A stretch of DNA of 64,000 nt, from contig OZ023262.1 of NCBI GenBank assembly GCA_964006375.1, positions 194,288,907-194,352,906 on the forward strand. Direction: 5' to 3'. Each line of letters starts with the position of its first letter. Within the stretch, counting starts at the first letter, position 1. Position numbers and translations under genes: made by a program. Positions 1 through 11,449 of this stretch are shown one piece after another. The notes under the pieces are model-generated. The model was not told where the DNA came from. It saw only the letters and a list, made by a program, of their open reading frames with translations, and made no database searches. Origin of the DNA: Tillus elongatus (taxonomy: Eukaryota > Arthropoda > Insecta > Coleoptera > Cleridae).

Positions 1-559
1 ATATGCAACTATCATTATCTTATTGTTTTGACACATGTATGTAAATTAATTATTTCTTGCTCTTGAAAATCTTGCTGTTTATCTGATTGTTATTTGTGTG
101 CAATTAATTTATTTGAGATTTACCAACCATTTTTATTTCATTTTGTTTGCTATTCCAAATTTAATTTATATGAATAAATGTATATATTTTGTTATATTAA
201 AGTATCTGTTTAATTGAAGAGAAATTCCTCCCTAACTTCTCCTTTCTTCTGGCATCAGCGCAAACAATTATTTTTTACTAACTATTCTCTAGATATCTAA
301 ATTTCTATGTAACCTAGCACTAGTCTGGAGAGCCCACAAATCTAGGACTCTGGGCGGTGCGAAGCAAGCAAAGGAAGAGCACCTGAGTATCAAACTATAT
401 CCAGATCTGTTTGCATCCTAAAAAGTGCTGCTAATGTTAATAAATTTGATAATCTGATAGATAGCTACTTTAGGGTAGGGTGTTAGAGGCAATTGTGACC
501 TCACCATAGAGCAGATCTACATCCACCTGAGGTCAATGACATATACCACGGTTTTCGTT
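1..559. other. AT-rich DNA, no gene seen
   Basis: No convincing coding frame, RNA or element end was recognised here. Confidence 0.5.
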
Positions 560-1600
560 CTCTAAAGCTTTTCTTTGAAGGAGGTAACACCTTGACATAT
601 CCCAACTGGCACAATTGGTCGCTGGAACGTAGTAGCGACTGTAGTGATAACTTCTCAGTGTTTTGCCGCCAGTCAGTGATCCGTTATAGCACTGTTCCTA
701 TCACAAAACAATGACCAAAATGGGGAATGATTGCAACGTTACGGCGTGGTGTTGGGAACTTATCCAGCGACGTTCCAAAATCCTAGTCTTCACGTAGCGA
801 GGACGTGGCGAAACAGTAACAGCCACTATCGCGGGACTTATCACTGCCTACTTTTTCTTGTGCTTGTTCTTTTGTCTTGAAAATTATTTAACAGTAATAT
901 CTCTCAAACTCTTATATTCTAAAACCATATTAGTCTATTACTTCAATTCTATAGATACTAGTGAGACTACAAGTCAACATTAATAATTAATGTTGACGTT
1001 TTTGATGCTTTACATCTAAATGTCTTGAGTGTTTAAATCTAAACGAAAGCAAGCTTACTGTTGAAATATAATGATTTGTTCATCCACAAATTACGCACCT
1101 TCGAAATCTGCAGTTGTTATTTAAATTATATACCACGTAATATACGAAATTCCACATCGTTACCCATAAAGGCTTGCAATTTGTATTCTAATTAACTTTT
1201 CTACAAATAAAACTTTGTAAAAATTTGCGACGTAAACTGCGAAAATAGCAATTTATTAATTTTTTGACATTTATCCTAACAACGGACAATAATGATGTAA
1301 ATCTCCAGCGACAAAAATAGCCAATTCAAAACAAAGACTTTGAAGTGCCATACACTAAAAATGAAATTTAAAAGTAGTTACAACTTATCTTTAGTGGTGA
1401 ATGCTGAAAAGCCGAAACTATAAAGTTATTTTCACTGAAAGTGGGACTATGACTCAACATTATAGTTACTTTGCAGTAATGGCTACGTCGTGATCCAGCA
1501 AATGGGTGTTTAAAGTTCTCCTTGCTACAATATGGTTCATAAAACAGAATATACTTTTGAAATTCTGTGATTGGCCTATCATTTTAACCTAAAGAAGATT
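560..1600 (+). repeat. dispersed repeat RepA, copy 1
   Basis: About 1 kb that recurs in inverted orientation at 36790-38210. Shared words include 'gatccgttata', 'ccaattgtgc' (inverse), 'gagtgtttaaatctaaac' and 'atgggtgttta', found in the same order in both copies. No coding potential was recognised. This copy lacks the SINE and (TA)n insertions found in its partner, so it approximates the uninterrupted structure. The class is unknown. Confidence 0.65.
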
Positions 1601-3360
1601 TAGGTTATGGTTGTTTTTGTTTACATTCATCTTGTTTTGTGCGCGGATTGTACGGATCATGGATCTGTGAAGCCGAAAAAAATGCTGTGTTCGAAGAATT
1701 TTTAATGCCATTGCATCAAAAATCTATATTTCCCATTCTTGCGACTTCAACAATTCTTGGATTTTTAACAGAGTTCTACCACCGGTTGATAAATTTATAC
1801 CATCTGATTTTATTATCTGCAATAGATACGTAAACGCGCTGTAGCTTATTTAATCATGTTCTCAGTTGTTTCAATAGTGAAATCTGAGAAACGATAGTAT
1901 CTTGTTCTTGATATTCACCATAAAATACATTGTCTTCTTTAGGAAGAATGATGCAGTCACCCTCATCACACTGACTGAAACATATTTGACGTTCCGGTTG
2001 AGAACACATCTGCCCATCTGTATTGAATGTTATACTGACGTTTTCTGAAAAGGTAGAAGCCGCCTCAGCACTTATATGCTTTTTTCGATTGAGAATAACG
2101 GCGTGTTCACAGCATAATATTACTGTTTTAAACTGCTGTGTTTGCCTGTTTCAGTTCTCATCTTTGTGCAAAATAATGCAGATTGTCTGTAAAGCTTTGT
2201 TTGTTGGTCAAGCGACTTGCGACATTATCATTGGATCACACACATTATACACTATACTAGACTTGCATAAGATCGCATCGCATGCTATTATGATGGAACA
2301 ATCATCCTTTATGAATCAGTGGGACTGTGGAGTAAAAATATTTTATAGTGAATTTGAAAGGTCACTGCTACTTTATAGTGGCTGTAAATAGTACAATTTC
2401 CTTATTTGAATAGCGTAAACGTAACTGCTACCGGAATAAATCACCAAGAAGTTTCACAATAACTATTACGTGTGATATTAAGAGGCCGGCAACGCGCGGC
2501 AACTAAGTATTATATTTACTTGAAAATAGCTGAAACTTTGATGTAGCATTTCACTCATATAATATAGTTTCGACCACTGTAATGTGATACGTTTAAGTTC
2601 CGGAACTTTTAAGTCATTCTATGAGCAACGACGACGTTTTCATTACCTTAAAATCAACTATTAAGTTACGTAACTCTAAAGCAGTTACTGGGTCATTTAG
2701 GTGAATATAGCGTAATTGTCACAGTTAATGTGTAATATAAAGTTAATTTCACCACCGACTCGTAGAATTAATGTCGATTAGGTAATAACTACTCATCTCA
2801 AGTTCCGATCTCAGTTGCCTTACCTTGGTGCTGGTTGGTATCAGATGACCTTTTAGCAATTTACAAAAAAAATGAATGCGAAATGACATATTCACAGTGT
2901 TTGTTTTAAATGAAACACTCTGTATATGCTGATGACATAAATGGCATCACTAAAGCCATTGTTTCCGTTGTAACACGCCCATAGTTGTGAGTAAAAGCAA
3001 ACATGCAGGCTCCCGGGTAATGTGTTTTGTCATCGAATGTTTTGCATCATTAAATATCACTTAGTGCAGCAGATGACAAATTCATTTTGTGTAGGTACCC
3101 ATAAAAGGGAAACTACATCACTCTGCTCAAACTTGCATAAATGTTGTTCGCTTTTAAACATATCCAGCACCGATTAATGAAAAACCATGCCATTAACTGT
3201 GTTAGCATATTACGTTAAATGGTCTTTTCCTCCTAGAACAAATAAGCTAACCACGTGATCGCAACCGTGATATAAACATTTTTTAATGAACTAAAACCTC
3301 AGTGTCGGCTGACAAGCAATTGCGAACAGTGTCCTCGACTATCGTATACAGACAAACCCT
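1601..3360. other. no gene recognised
   Basis: The longest open frame (2023-2391, 122 codons) has no recognisable motif and an AT-rich random composition, so I do not call it. A short 'aaatgaaacactctgtat' at about 2908 resembles Tc1/mariner-type MITE ends, but no partner end was found. Confidence 0.4.
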
Positions 3361-3399
3361 CACTGCTTATAAGGCTAGATGTATTCTCACCATAATTAG

Positions 3400-3446
3400 A
3401 ACTGCACACCGGTTTCGCTCTAATTACAGCTCATCAGCACGGTATC
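3400..3446 (-). ncRNA. hammerhead ribozyme relic 1
   Basis: On the minus strand: CTGATGA, a mispaired stem II (GCTGT/AGAGC), GAAA, ACCGGT. The residue at the cleavage position is G instead of A/C/U, and stem I is weak. Judged inactive. Confidence 0.5.
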
Positions 3447-3712
3447 CCAATTACAGCGAGAACTCACCTATAAAGTAATACGTCTGTGGTAGCCGCCCAC
3501 CTAGAACATTGTAAGATGTACGATAGGGTCGCCAGCTCGGTGCGGAACCAGGTAGTATGTTTTCACGACAGCTCCAAATAACATCTAGCCTTACATGCAT
3601 TGTCCCTAGCGTCAACCCGCTAATATTTTTGTAAATTGTCAGCTCTGGCCCATTTCTTCTCAAATATGGAGACAATGTGTGTAAGGCTAGATGCAATCTC
3701 ACCATAATTATA

Positions 3713-3756
3713 ATCGCAGACCGGTTTCGCTCTAACAAGAGCTTATCAGCACGGTA
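3713..3756 (-). ncRNA. hammerhead ribozyme relic 2
   Basis: Minus strand: core CTGATAA (the essential G of CUGANGA changed to A), perfect stem II GCTCT/AGAGC, GAAA, ACCGGTC. Judged inactive because of the core change. Confidence 0.5.
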
Positions 3757-3888
3757 TACTAATTACAGCGAGAACACACACATGGTTCGGCACCAAGATG
3801 GCGACCTTGTCGGATATCTCATAATGTTATAGGCGGCTGGCTACCATAGCCGTCGTACTTTATAGGTGTGTTCTCGTTGTAATTAGTA

Positions 3889-3933
3889 TACCGTGCTAAT
3901 GAGCACTAATTAGAGTGAAACCGGTCTGCGGTT
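3889..3933 (+). ncRNA. hammerhead ribozyme relic 3
   Basis: Plus strand: core CTAATGA (first G changed to A), imperfect stem II, GAAA, ACCGGTC, and a stem I of CCGTG/TGCGG needing wobble pairs. Judged inactive. Confidence 0.45.
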
Positions 3934-4075
3934 TTAATTATGGTAAGAATACATCTGGTCTTACATACATTGTCCCTATATTAGGGAAGTAATGGGCCAG
4001 AGCTGACAATTTACAAAATTGTTAGTTGGGTACACAGTGTGTATTTTTTTAACACTTTGTGTTATTTGGAACATT

Positions 4076-4127
4076 TTAGCGACATTTCATTGAGAAAAAT
4101 TCGCTAATAATAGAGAAGTCACTTATA
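4076..4127 (+). repeat. R-TA 5' hairpin fragment
   Basis: Remnant of the R-TA palindromic start (tagcgacattt...aaattcgctaata), immediately left of the DD41D composite. The R-TA body resumes right of that composite at about 6812, so the transposon interrupts one R-TA copy. Confidence 0.5.
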
Positions 4128-4557
4128 TACAGGGTGGGCCAAACTCGATGGCCTATTAGAAGTATTTAGAGCATCAAAAGTGATAGAGATCTGAAATTTG
4201 GGTTATTTTTGTAAGTGGTCGCGATCTTTGTTTCGAAAATATTTTTAACAATGCAATGTTGCCACATCTACCCTAAATAGATACTAACTTTGTTTTTTCA
4301 AATGAAACACCCTATATATTATGACATTTTCGGGTCCCCCGGAACATTTACAAAGTTTTTTATACAAGTTATTTATCACCTTATCTAGAGCCGTTATGGA
4401 GATAAAAAATAATATTTAGGAAATTTGGCAACTTTCATTCCTCAATGAAAAAACGATTATCACCACAACCGACATAGCTAGGATTCTGTATTTATGGTTT
4501 CTGTTTGTCGATGGGTTAATATATGATGATATGCTGTGATAATTCAATTACTGCATA

Positions 4558-6302
4558 CAGGGTGTTCACAAAATGATGGACTTCTGATAGGACATTGAAA
4601 GGCAAGTAACTCGGAAATTTCAAATGGAACACCCTGTATTTTATAATGAAATAAGCAAGATTAATTCATTTTCATTCTAAAAGTGCTGGGCGATGTGGTA
4701 CCTATTCTCAGCGGTTTTCGACTTATAAGCAAAAATAGAAAATATTGCAAGTAAAGTGTTAAATAATACTAATTTTTAGTTCCTCAACCAATTGCTATGT
4801 TAAAATCTGATTCATTATTCAACACTAAAAAATCACACCATTGACAGCTGGCTATATTCTCATATAAAATAACAAGACGAAAATAAACATACAAACAAAT
4901 AAATTAACAAACACAAATAAATAAATAATGAAATGAACATCAATAATTAAATTGCTTGAATCGTCCTCCTTCAACTTTCAAACATTCTATGACTTGTGTC
5001 AGAACATGAGTTGTTGCTGCTTCTATCTCACATCCCCCTAGAGATAGTAATGCGCTCGACACTCTATTTATTGGTGTTAATGAGCGTCAGATAAACAATT
5101 TGTTTGATTCTACCCCAAAGATAAAAATCCAGTGGGGTGAGATCTGGTGACCTCGGTGGACAAAGCCAAGGACCTCCTCGACGTATCCAACGATCTACAA
5201 ACATTCCCACAAGTTCATTTGTCACTTGGTTTGTGCAATGGACTGGAGAACCATCTAGCTGATACCAGCAATCTCGGAGAGTCTCAAGATTTAATTCATC
5301 GAGGAAGTCAGATACTGTGGTCCGTAATATCTGAAGATATTTTTCCGAATTTAAATTCTCTTCGTAAAAGCAAAATTTTATTTGGTCGTTCATCATCAAG
5401 CAAAAGACATTGAACTAAAATTTATGTTGAAACCCTGTCTCTTTAACGAAGTGTGGATTTTCCGCTGCCCAGTAATGTGAATTTGTTCGATTGAAGATGC
5501 CTTCTCTAGTAAACTTGCTTTCGTCCGTCCAAATAATTTTCTTCAGAAAATTTGGATCTTCTTCAGTACGAATTAACATCATTTCACAATTTACGCGTTT
5601 TTCCGGATCAGTTGGCTCAATGGCTTGAAGTCTTATGAATTTATAATTATGCATTCCATAATTATGCATTATTCTTTCTATGGATTTATAGGATATTCCT
5701 AAGTCTTTCTCGGCGGAATGAAGTGATGCATGAGGAAATGCAGAAAAATATGCTAGGACAATTATTATATTGTCATCGTTACCTGTAACAGGTTTCATTT
5801 GGAATCTTGGATTGCTCATGTGACCGTTATTCAAAAAGTTGGCTTGTAACCTCTTGAATTTCTTCCCATTCATCGGAACAATGCCTAGATACTTTTCGTT
5901 GAAGTTTCTGCATGTCCTTGAAATAATCTTGTTACACTGGCCATGCATGAAGAAGAAGTCCAAAATTTGCTCATTTGTATATGAATTTGCCATTTCCAAT
6001 AAAAGATCACTAACAATATGTATAACGAACAGAGTTATAAACTGACAGTTTAATTCTGACAATCGATCTTGACAATTTAGAAGCATCGTCTACTGTTTAT
6101 AACAAATCTATTCAAGGCAAGGCAATATTTTCTATTTTTGCTTATAAGTCGAAAACCGCTGAGAATAGGTACTACATCGCCCAGCACTTTTAGAATGGAA
6201 ATAAATTAATCTTGCTTATTTCATTATAAAATACAGGCTGTTCCATTTGAAATTTCCGAGTTACCTGTCCTATCAAAAGTCCATCATTTTGTGAACACCC
6301 TG
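4558..6302 (-). mobile_element. inner DD41D mariner-like transposon, copy 1
   Basis: The inner unit is 1745 bp with TIRs of about 185 bp beginning cagggtgttcaca and a TA duplication. It holds one transposase gene on the minus strand, interrupted by an in-frame amber codon and a frameshift. Confidence 0.75.
4940..5993 (-). pseudogene. DD41D Tc1/mariner transposase, broken
   Basis: Transposase of the IS630-Tc1-mariner superfamily, which cuts and pastes at TA sites. I start it at the Met of MANSYTNEQ (5993), because the open frame upstream of it has no family similarity. The N-terminal part looks like a helix-turn-helix region (LGISYKSIERIM). The first catalytic Asp is in WTDESKF, the second in LDGSPVHC and the third in PDLTPLDFYLWG. 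Forty-one residues separate the second and third, giving DD41D, the spacing reported for rosa-type elements. One TAG (5415-5417) interrupts the frame between QHKF and FNVFC, and the C-terminus continues in another frame after about 5064 (SSALLSLGGCEIEAA...), ending near 4940. It is nearly complete but cannot make a full protein without readthrough. Confidence 0.85.
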
Positions 6303-6729
6303 TATGCAGTAATTGAATTATCACAGCATATCATCATATATTAACCCATTGACAAACAGAAACCATAAATACAAAATCCTAGCTATGTCGGTTGTGGTGA
6401 TAATCATTTTTTCATTGAGGAATGAAAGTTGCCAAATTTCCTAAATATTATTTTTTATCTCCATAACGGCTCTAGATAGGTGAGAAATGACTTGTATAAA
6501 AAACTTTGTAAATGTTCCGAGCGACCCGAAAAAGTCATAATATATAGGGTGTTTCATTTGAAAAAACAAAGTTAGTATCTATTTAGGGTAGATGTGGCAA
6601 CACTCCATTGTTAAAAATATTTTCGAAACAAAGATCGCGACCACTTACAAAAATAACCCAAATTTCAGATCTCTATCTCTTTTGATGCTCTAAATACTTC
6701 TATTAGGCCATCGAGTTTGGCCCACCCTG

Positions 6730-6733
6730 TATA

Positions 6734-6810
<77 letters not shown>
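6730..6810. repeat. (TA)n array 1
   Basis: Directly abuts the right end of the DD41D composite. The R-TA body follows on its right. Confidence 0.95.
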
Positions 6811-6814
<4 letters not shown>

Positions 6815-7130
6815 GTGTGTGTATCCGAGCGATAACTCAAAAAATACCGAACTGATTTCAATCAAACTTGGCAAAAATCTTGTTTGGGCGAAAACCGAGG
6901 TCGAGTTCGTTGATTAAACTTATACTCAAGTTTTTCCGGTGGAAAATCGGAGAAAACTGTTTTAAAACGCTATATTTCAAAGTAACTAGAATGGGACTTT
7001 ACATGTGGCTAGAAATAGTGCAAATAAACCTATGTTGTGAATTTTAAGTAATTTGGTATACAATATTTAGAGTTTCTTCCAAACTAAAAATAAAACTCCA
7101 AAGACATGCGTTGAAACGACTTAGTGGTTA
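6811..7130 (+). repeat. R-TA body fragment
   Basis: Starts after (TA)n with gataactcaaaaaatacc, followed by the 'tcaaacttggcaaaaatctt' block and a degenerate form of the rest of the body. It loses similarity after about 7130. Confidence 0.6.
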
Positions 7131-8199
7131 AGGTACAATGCCTGACAGACAGAGTAGGTAACAGGTATAAACCATACATCAACCAAACTAAATATATACT
7201 AGGCATAAAACATAATACCCGTACCAACAATCGTGAAATCTCGGCCGCAATTATGTAAAATGCCAGACGTCATGAAATTAAAAATTTGCCAAATAATTGT
7301 TATTTAACTGGAGATTCAATCAGTTATTAAAAGACACTATATTTGCAGCTTTATGAACGGCCTCAAATACAGTTTTAGCGCAGCATAGATATATTATGCT
7401 GTCGTATAATATACTAGAAATGTAAACAAAATCAAGCCAAGTCTCTATAAAAATGATCTAAAATAGTTTATTTTATCTTTTATCTTTAAACTTAAACATA
7501 AGACGTCATATAAGACCGAAACAGTCGTGGAATGTGTATCAATGGTAATTCTACATATTCTGTAATGAAATACGTATACTTTGAATATAATATCCCGGGC
7601 ATGAAGCCGATATAAAATATCACGCAAATAAAACGTTGGTTGAAGTATACTTAGATGGCGCCGAGGACAGCGTCGTTGCCTCCTAAGAAGAAGGTTACGC
7701 GGTCGAATTCAGCTTGATGAGTGTATGTTTTTTTATGTTTTATTTTGACATTTAAAGAAACAAGTGCACAGATTTCATACGTTTTGAACAAGATCTCATT
7801 TTTGTTTAAAACGCTTGAATAAGTTTGTCACTTTTGAGTCTGAAATTATAATTTTGTTATTGTTGATATTGAAAAAACCAGTTTGATTAGGTTGACTAAC
7901 ACGAAATCATACTGACGATTAATAAGGAAAAATAACTGCTACGTTTATAATTTGACAGATACTTTAATTTTCTAAATTGGAATTACGTTCCTTTCTGGAA
8001 ATCTTTTATATAACTTAAATAAAAGTTGTAATACAAGTTTCTTTTAAAGAGACATACACTATCTACAGATATAGCAAAATTTAGCTTGATAGAAAATTGA
8101 GTTTTGGCCATTTTTCTCAAAAGAAGTTAGAATGCAATTTTTTTTTTGATAATAGAAAGATATCGATAGTAATATTTTCGAAAGAGTTCTTTGAATGTG
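7131..8199. other. no gene recognised
   Basis: AT-rich, with only short random open frames. A short 'agatggcgccgagg' (about 7653) faintly recalls the hammerhead-repeat shard at 8332. Confidence 0.4.
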
Positions 8200-8422
8200 C
8201 ATGTACTAGGACCTCTAAAATCGATGTTTGAGGTCTGTGTAAGTTTCAAGCATTAGCTTTACTAATATGCCGTATAATTATAGTCTACAATTCTTATGAA
8301 AATTCGCTACTATAACACACTTTCTGCGTCCCGAAATTTTATTGTTATTTGGAACTGTCGTGACAAGATACTACCTGGGTTCGCACCGAGATGGCGACCC
8401 TTTCGTACATCTTACAATGTTC
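8200..8422 (+). repeat. R-TA 3' terminus joined to hammerhead-repeat shard
   Basis: 8296-8331 matches the R-TA 3' terminal motif (attcgctac, then acactttctgcgtccc). From 8332 the sequence (ttatttggaactgtcgtgac, then gagatggcgaccct) matches the non-ribozyme half of the repeats at 3480-3600 and 28.5 kb. No hammerhead core is retained. Confidence 0.55.
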
Positions 8423-8573
8423 CTCGCTGTTTAGTCGAAAATGCATATAATTAAAATTCCTCACCTGCTTGTCGTTGTTAAATAATGCTTCTAAGAAAGA
8501 GATACTGATTATTAAGATAACAGTTAAAACAATGAACTACACAGAACCGAACATGCTATGTTCATCGGAACAG

Positions 8574-8673
<100 letters not shown>

Positions 8674-8823
8674 GAAAAGTCTAGGGATATTTTAAAAAAC
8701 GCACGTATTTTTTTATTTTTTTCTTGATATGATTTAAGAAGAAAACAAAAAATGTATGGTATAAGTAAGTGTTTAATATTACATAAAATGAAATGTTTTA
8801 TTTAAGAAACCTAAAAGATTATT

Positions 8824-8930
<107 letters not shown>

Positions 8931-8983
8931 AATGCCCAATTTTAAGAATTTTTCAAAAACTTCTGAGCATGTGAGAAAAAAGT

Positions 8984-9963
8984 TTAATACACAGTATGAC
9001 CTTCACGTTGAGTAATTACTGCTCTACGTTTACTGCTCATAGATAAAATGAGATTGTCACGGTCTCCTTGTAGTAAACGTGCTGTCAGAAGCTCCTGGAA
9101 TGTAAACACATTGTGGATGTTGCCCGTATGTGGAGTAATTCTTCGTTGAAGCATATACTGGACATGTTCTATCGGAGTTAGGTCCGGAAATTATGCTGGT
9201 CATGGTAAAACTTCAATTCCCGCGTTATACAGCCAGTTGGTTATGACGCGCGCGGTATGTGGACGGGCCTTATCATGCATTAGGTGGAAGTTTTGGCCAA
9301 GAGCGCCTGCAAATGGACGCACGATAGGTTAAAGAATGGTATCCAGATAGAACTGAGCTGCTAAGAAGTGATTTGGAAAAACGAGTTCGGTTCTGCCACC
9401 AATAATTATTCCGCCCCATGCCATTATTGTGCCACCTCGGTATGGATACACTTCCTGAATATTGTTTAAGCGTTCCGCATTTCCAGATCGTCTCCACACC
9501 CTTATTTGACGAGAATCTGGATGGAAACATACCTAGATTCGTCTGTGAATAAAACTGTAGCCCAGTTATCTGCAGACCAATTCAGATAATTTTGGCACCA
9601 GTCTAATCTTGCAGCGCGATTGCCTCTGGAAATAGGTGGACATAGATGATTTCCTACAGTATATTGGCTAATGGTTACATTACTCGCTCTTTGCAGAGTC
9701 GTCAGCAATTCAGGTGCCGCAATTGTAGGCTACCTTCTGGCAGTTAAACATAAAAATTTATCCTGACCTGCCGTCGTAGAGCTTCCTCGTCCTGGATCTT
9801 GCTCGGCCAGACTGCGATTTTCCCTTAAACGCCTCCATAAACGACTTGTCACACTTTTGGAAACACCCATCCGCTCAGCTACTTCATTCTGCCGCATGCC
9901 CGCTTGAAGAAGGCCTACCGCTCGCCTAAAGCCAAATGTCGCCATTCCATGGTAAAACACCAT
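8984..9963 (-). pseudogene. Tc1 (DD34E) transposase, frameshifted
   Basis: Tc1-family transposase relic. The N-terminal helix-turn-helix (QNEVAERMGVSKSVTSRLWR, then a GRG-like stretch), the first Asp in LFTDESR, and GTIMAWGGIIIGG are readable in shifting frames. The second Asp is in MHDKARPHTARV and the Glu in PDLTPIEHV, with 34 positions between them (DD34E). One position in that stretch is a stop codon (PWPA*FPDLTP). The C-terminus reads LILSMSSKRRAVITQREGH before a TAA at 8984-8986. At least two frameshifts and one internal stop make it non-functional. Confidence 0.85.
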
Positions 9964-10216
9964 ATTTTAAATGCAGCACTAAACAACAACTGAAGAACGA
10001 CAGAAGTCGAAACTGACTTCACCGGTGCATATGAAAATGTTACTTTTATGATATATCGGGTTTATCAATTTTGATATCATTTTAACTTTTTTTAACAACA
10101 GATGGTTTTATATTGAGTGATTGATTAAATACATACACCGTGAGTGCAATTTGACCGATTTCAAAATCAATTTGTTCCATTTTTTGTATTATTTAAAAAT
10201 ATCCCTAGACTTTTCC

Positions 10217-10220
<4 letters not shown>

Positions 10221-10288
<68 letters not shown>
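10221..10288. repeat. (TA)n array 4
   Basis: Right half of the tract interrupted by the Tc1 element. Confidence 0.95.
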
Positions 10289-10289
<1 letters not shown>

Positions 10290-11447
10290 CTGTTTTTGAA
10301 ATATTTACATTTATAGTCGCATATAATCGATTTATGTATACAGCAGTTTGAATTTCTTTTTCAGTGTTTTATTCAATTCTAATAACCGATCATATTATGG
10401 AATTATTTAGCGAATACGCAAATAGTTGATAAGTTGTTTTTGCAAATGTCAAACGAAACTTTAAAGTAACAGACTCAATAACGTTCTCATTTTTGATGGC
10501 TTGTGACATCAAAACATGAGTATTTTCCGTTTTTATTTTTCTGTACCTGCACTGGTTCAAATTTCCGTGAAAAACTAAAAAACATTTTTTCATTTTATTC
10601 TTTTTTAAATTACAGATTAGGTATATAATTTGAATTTTATGTCTTTGCACCAAATTTTGGGATAGAAAATTTCTAGTCAGCTTTTTCCACAAATTTTTCA
10701 GTGTTTTCGGAATTTTTTGTCAAATTTCTGTGAAATGCTATTAACTAATGATTGAATAAGTTATTGTAAAAAAATGTTTGCCAATTCAGATGTAAAAATT
10801 GTTCTCGAATATACGTGAAAACAATTGTATAACAAGTTTCGTCTAAAAAACTTTTTTAATTTCTGTAAAAGATTTTAATATAATTTTCGTGTAAGACTAA
10901 ATAGTCAATTTTTGTAAAAAAAAGGTGACGTGGTAATGTGAAATGAATTGTTTGCAAATTTTTATGCACATTTCTTTTTATTTCTGTCTAAAAGCTTTCT
11001 GTAAATAATTATATCTTGGCCGGGTAGTTTTTGTATAAATTGCTTGGATAGGGGCGTTGGCAAGGAGAGTCCAACCAGTTTCTTCGGAAAACTTTTAAGT
11101 TTATGTTCGCGAAATTTTTGTACTTCCTCAAACAATTAATTTATTTTGATGGAACATGGTACATGGTTTTTAATATGAAGGTTATACTTTCTACTAAAAT
11201 ATTTGTCTTTCATTAAAACCAAATATTTAACTTTAAAAACATTTCTGTAGAAATTCGTTACCATAACCAACTTGCCGTGTCCAGACCTTCTTATTCAATT
11301 CTAATAACCGATCCGATTATTGGATTCTTTACCAAATTTTCGAAGAAAAATACCTAAATATTTATATTAAATTTGGTACAAAAAAACGTAAGAAATAATT
11401 ATTAATTTTATAAGATTATCTATGTTTACATTTTCATAATATATAGG
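10289..11447. repeat. AT-rich repeat DNA with R-TA 3' arm
   Basis: No gene. 'ttcaattctaataaccgatc' occurs at about 10373 and again at about 11293, an imperfect direct repeat bracketing roughly 900 bp. Within it, 11033-11290 matches the R-TA 3' arm (ccaaccagtttcttcgg ... attcgttaccataacc). Confidence 0.5.
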
Positions 11448-11449
11448 TA

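Larger units (their letters stand above)
3365..4075. repeat. decayed relatives of the 307-bp hammerhead repeat
   Basis: Two copies in one orientation (starting about 3371 and 3682) and one inverted copy (to about 3975) of a sequence homologous to the tandem array at 28.4-30.7 kb. It shares the accggtttcgctc core, 'tagtata/tatacta' flanks and the 'ctggcccattt' block. Copies differ from each other at many sites, so this is an old insertion. The arrangement, direct then inverted, mimics the younger array. Confidence 0.7.
4130..6729. mobile_element. foldback Tc1/mariner-type composite with DD41D element at its centre (copy 1)
   Basis: Outer ends are cagggtgggcc and ggcccaccctg, each flanked by a TA (4128-4129 and 6730-6731). 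The inverted repeats run about 615 bp (4130-4746 and 6117-6729) with only scattered mismatches. Inside them a second pair of mariner-like ends, cagggtgttc and gaacaccctg, also flanked by TA, defines an inner element at 4558-6302 (1745 bp). Removing the inner element and one TA leaves a palindrome whose centre reads ctgcaTAtgcag. The simplest reading is a DD41D transposon inserted into the central TA of a non-autonomous foldback element. The alternative is one element with a composite 615-bp TIR. Confidence 0.85.

Noticed and set aside
2023..2391. 122-codon open frame on the plus strand.
   Set aside because: No motif, no family resemblance, no neighbouring structure. One frame of this length is plausible by chance in the window.
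3451..3738. 95-codon minus-strand frame.
   Set aside because: Lies entirely in decayed hammerhead-repeat DNA and is not conserved in frame between copies.
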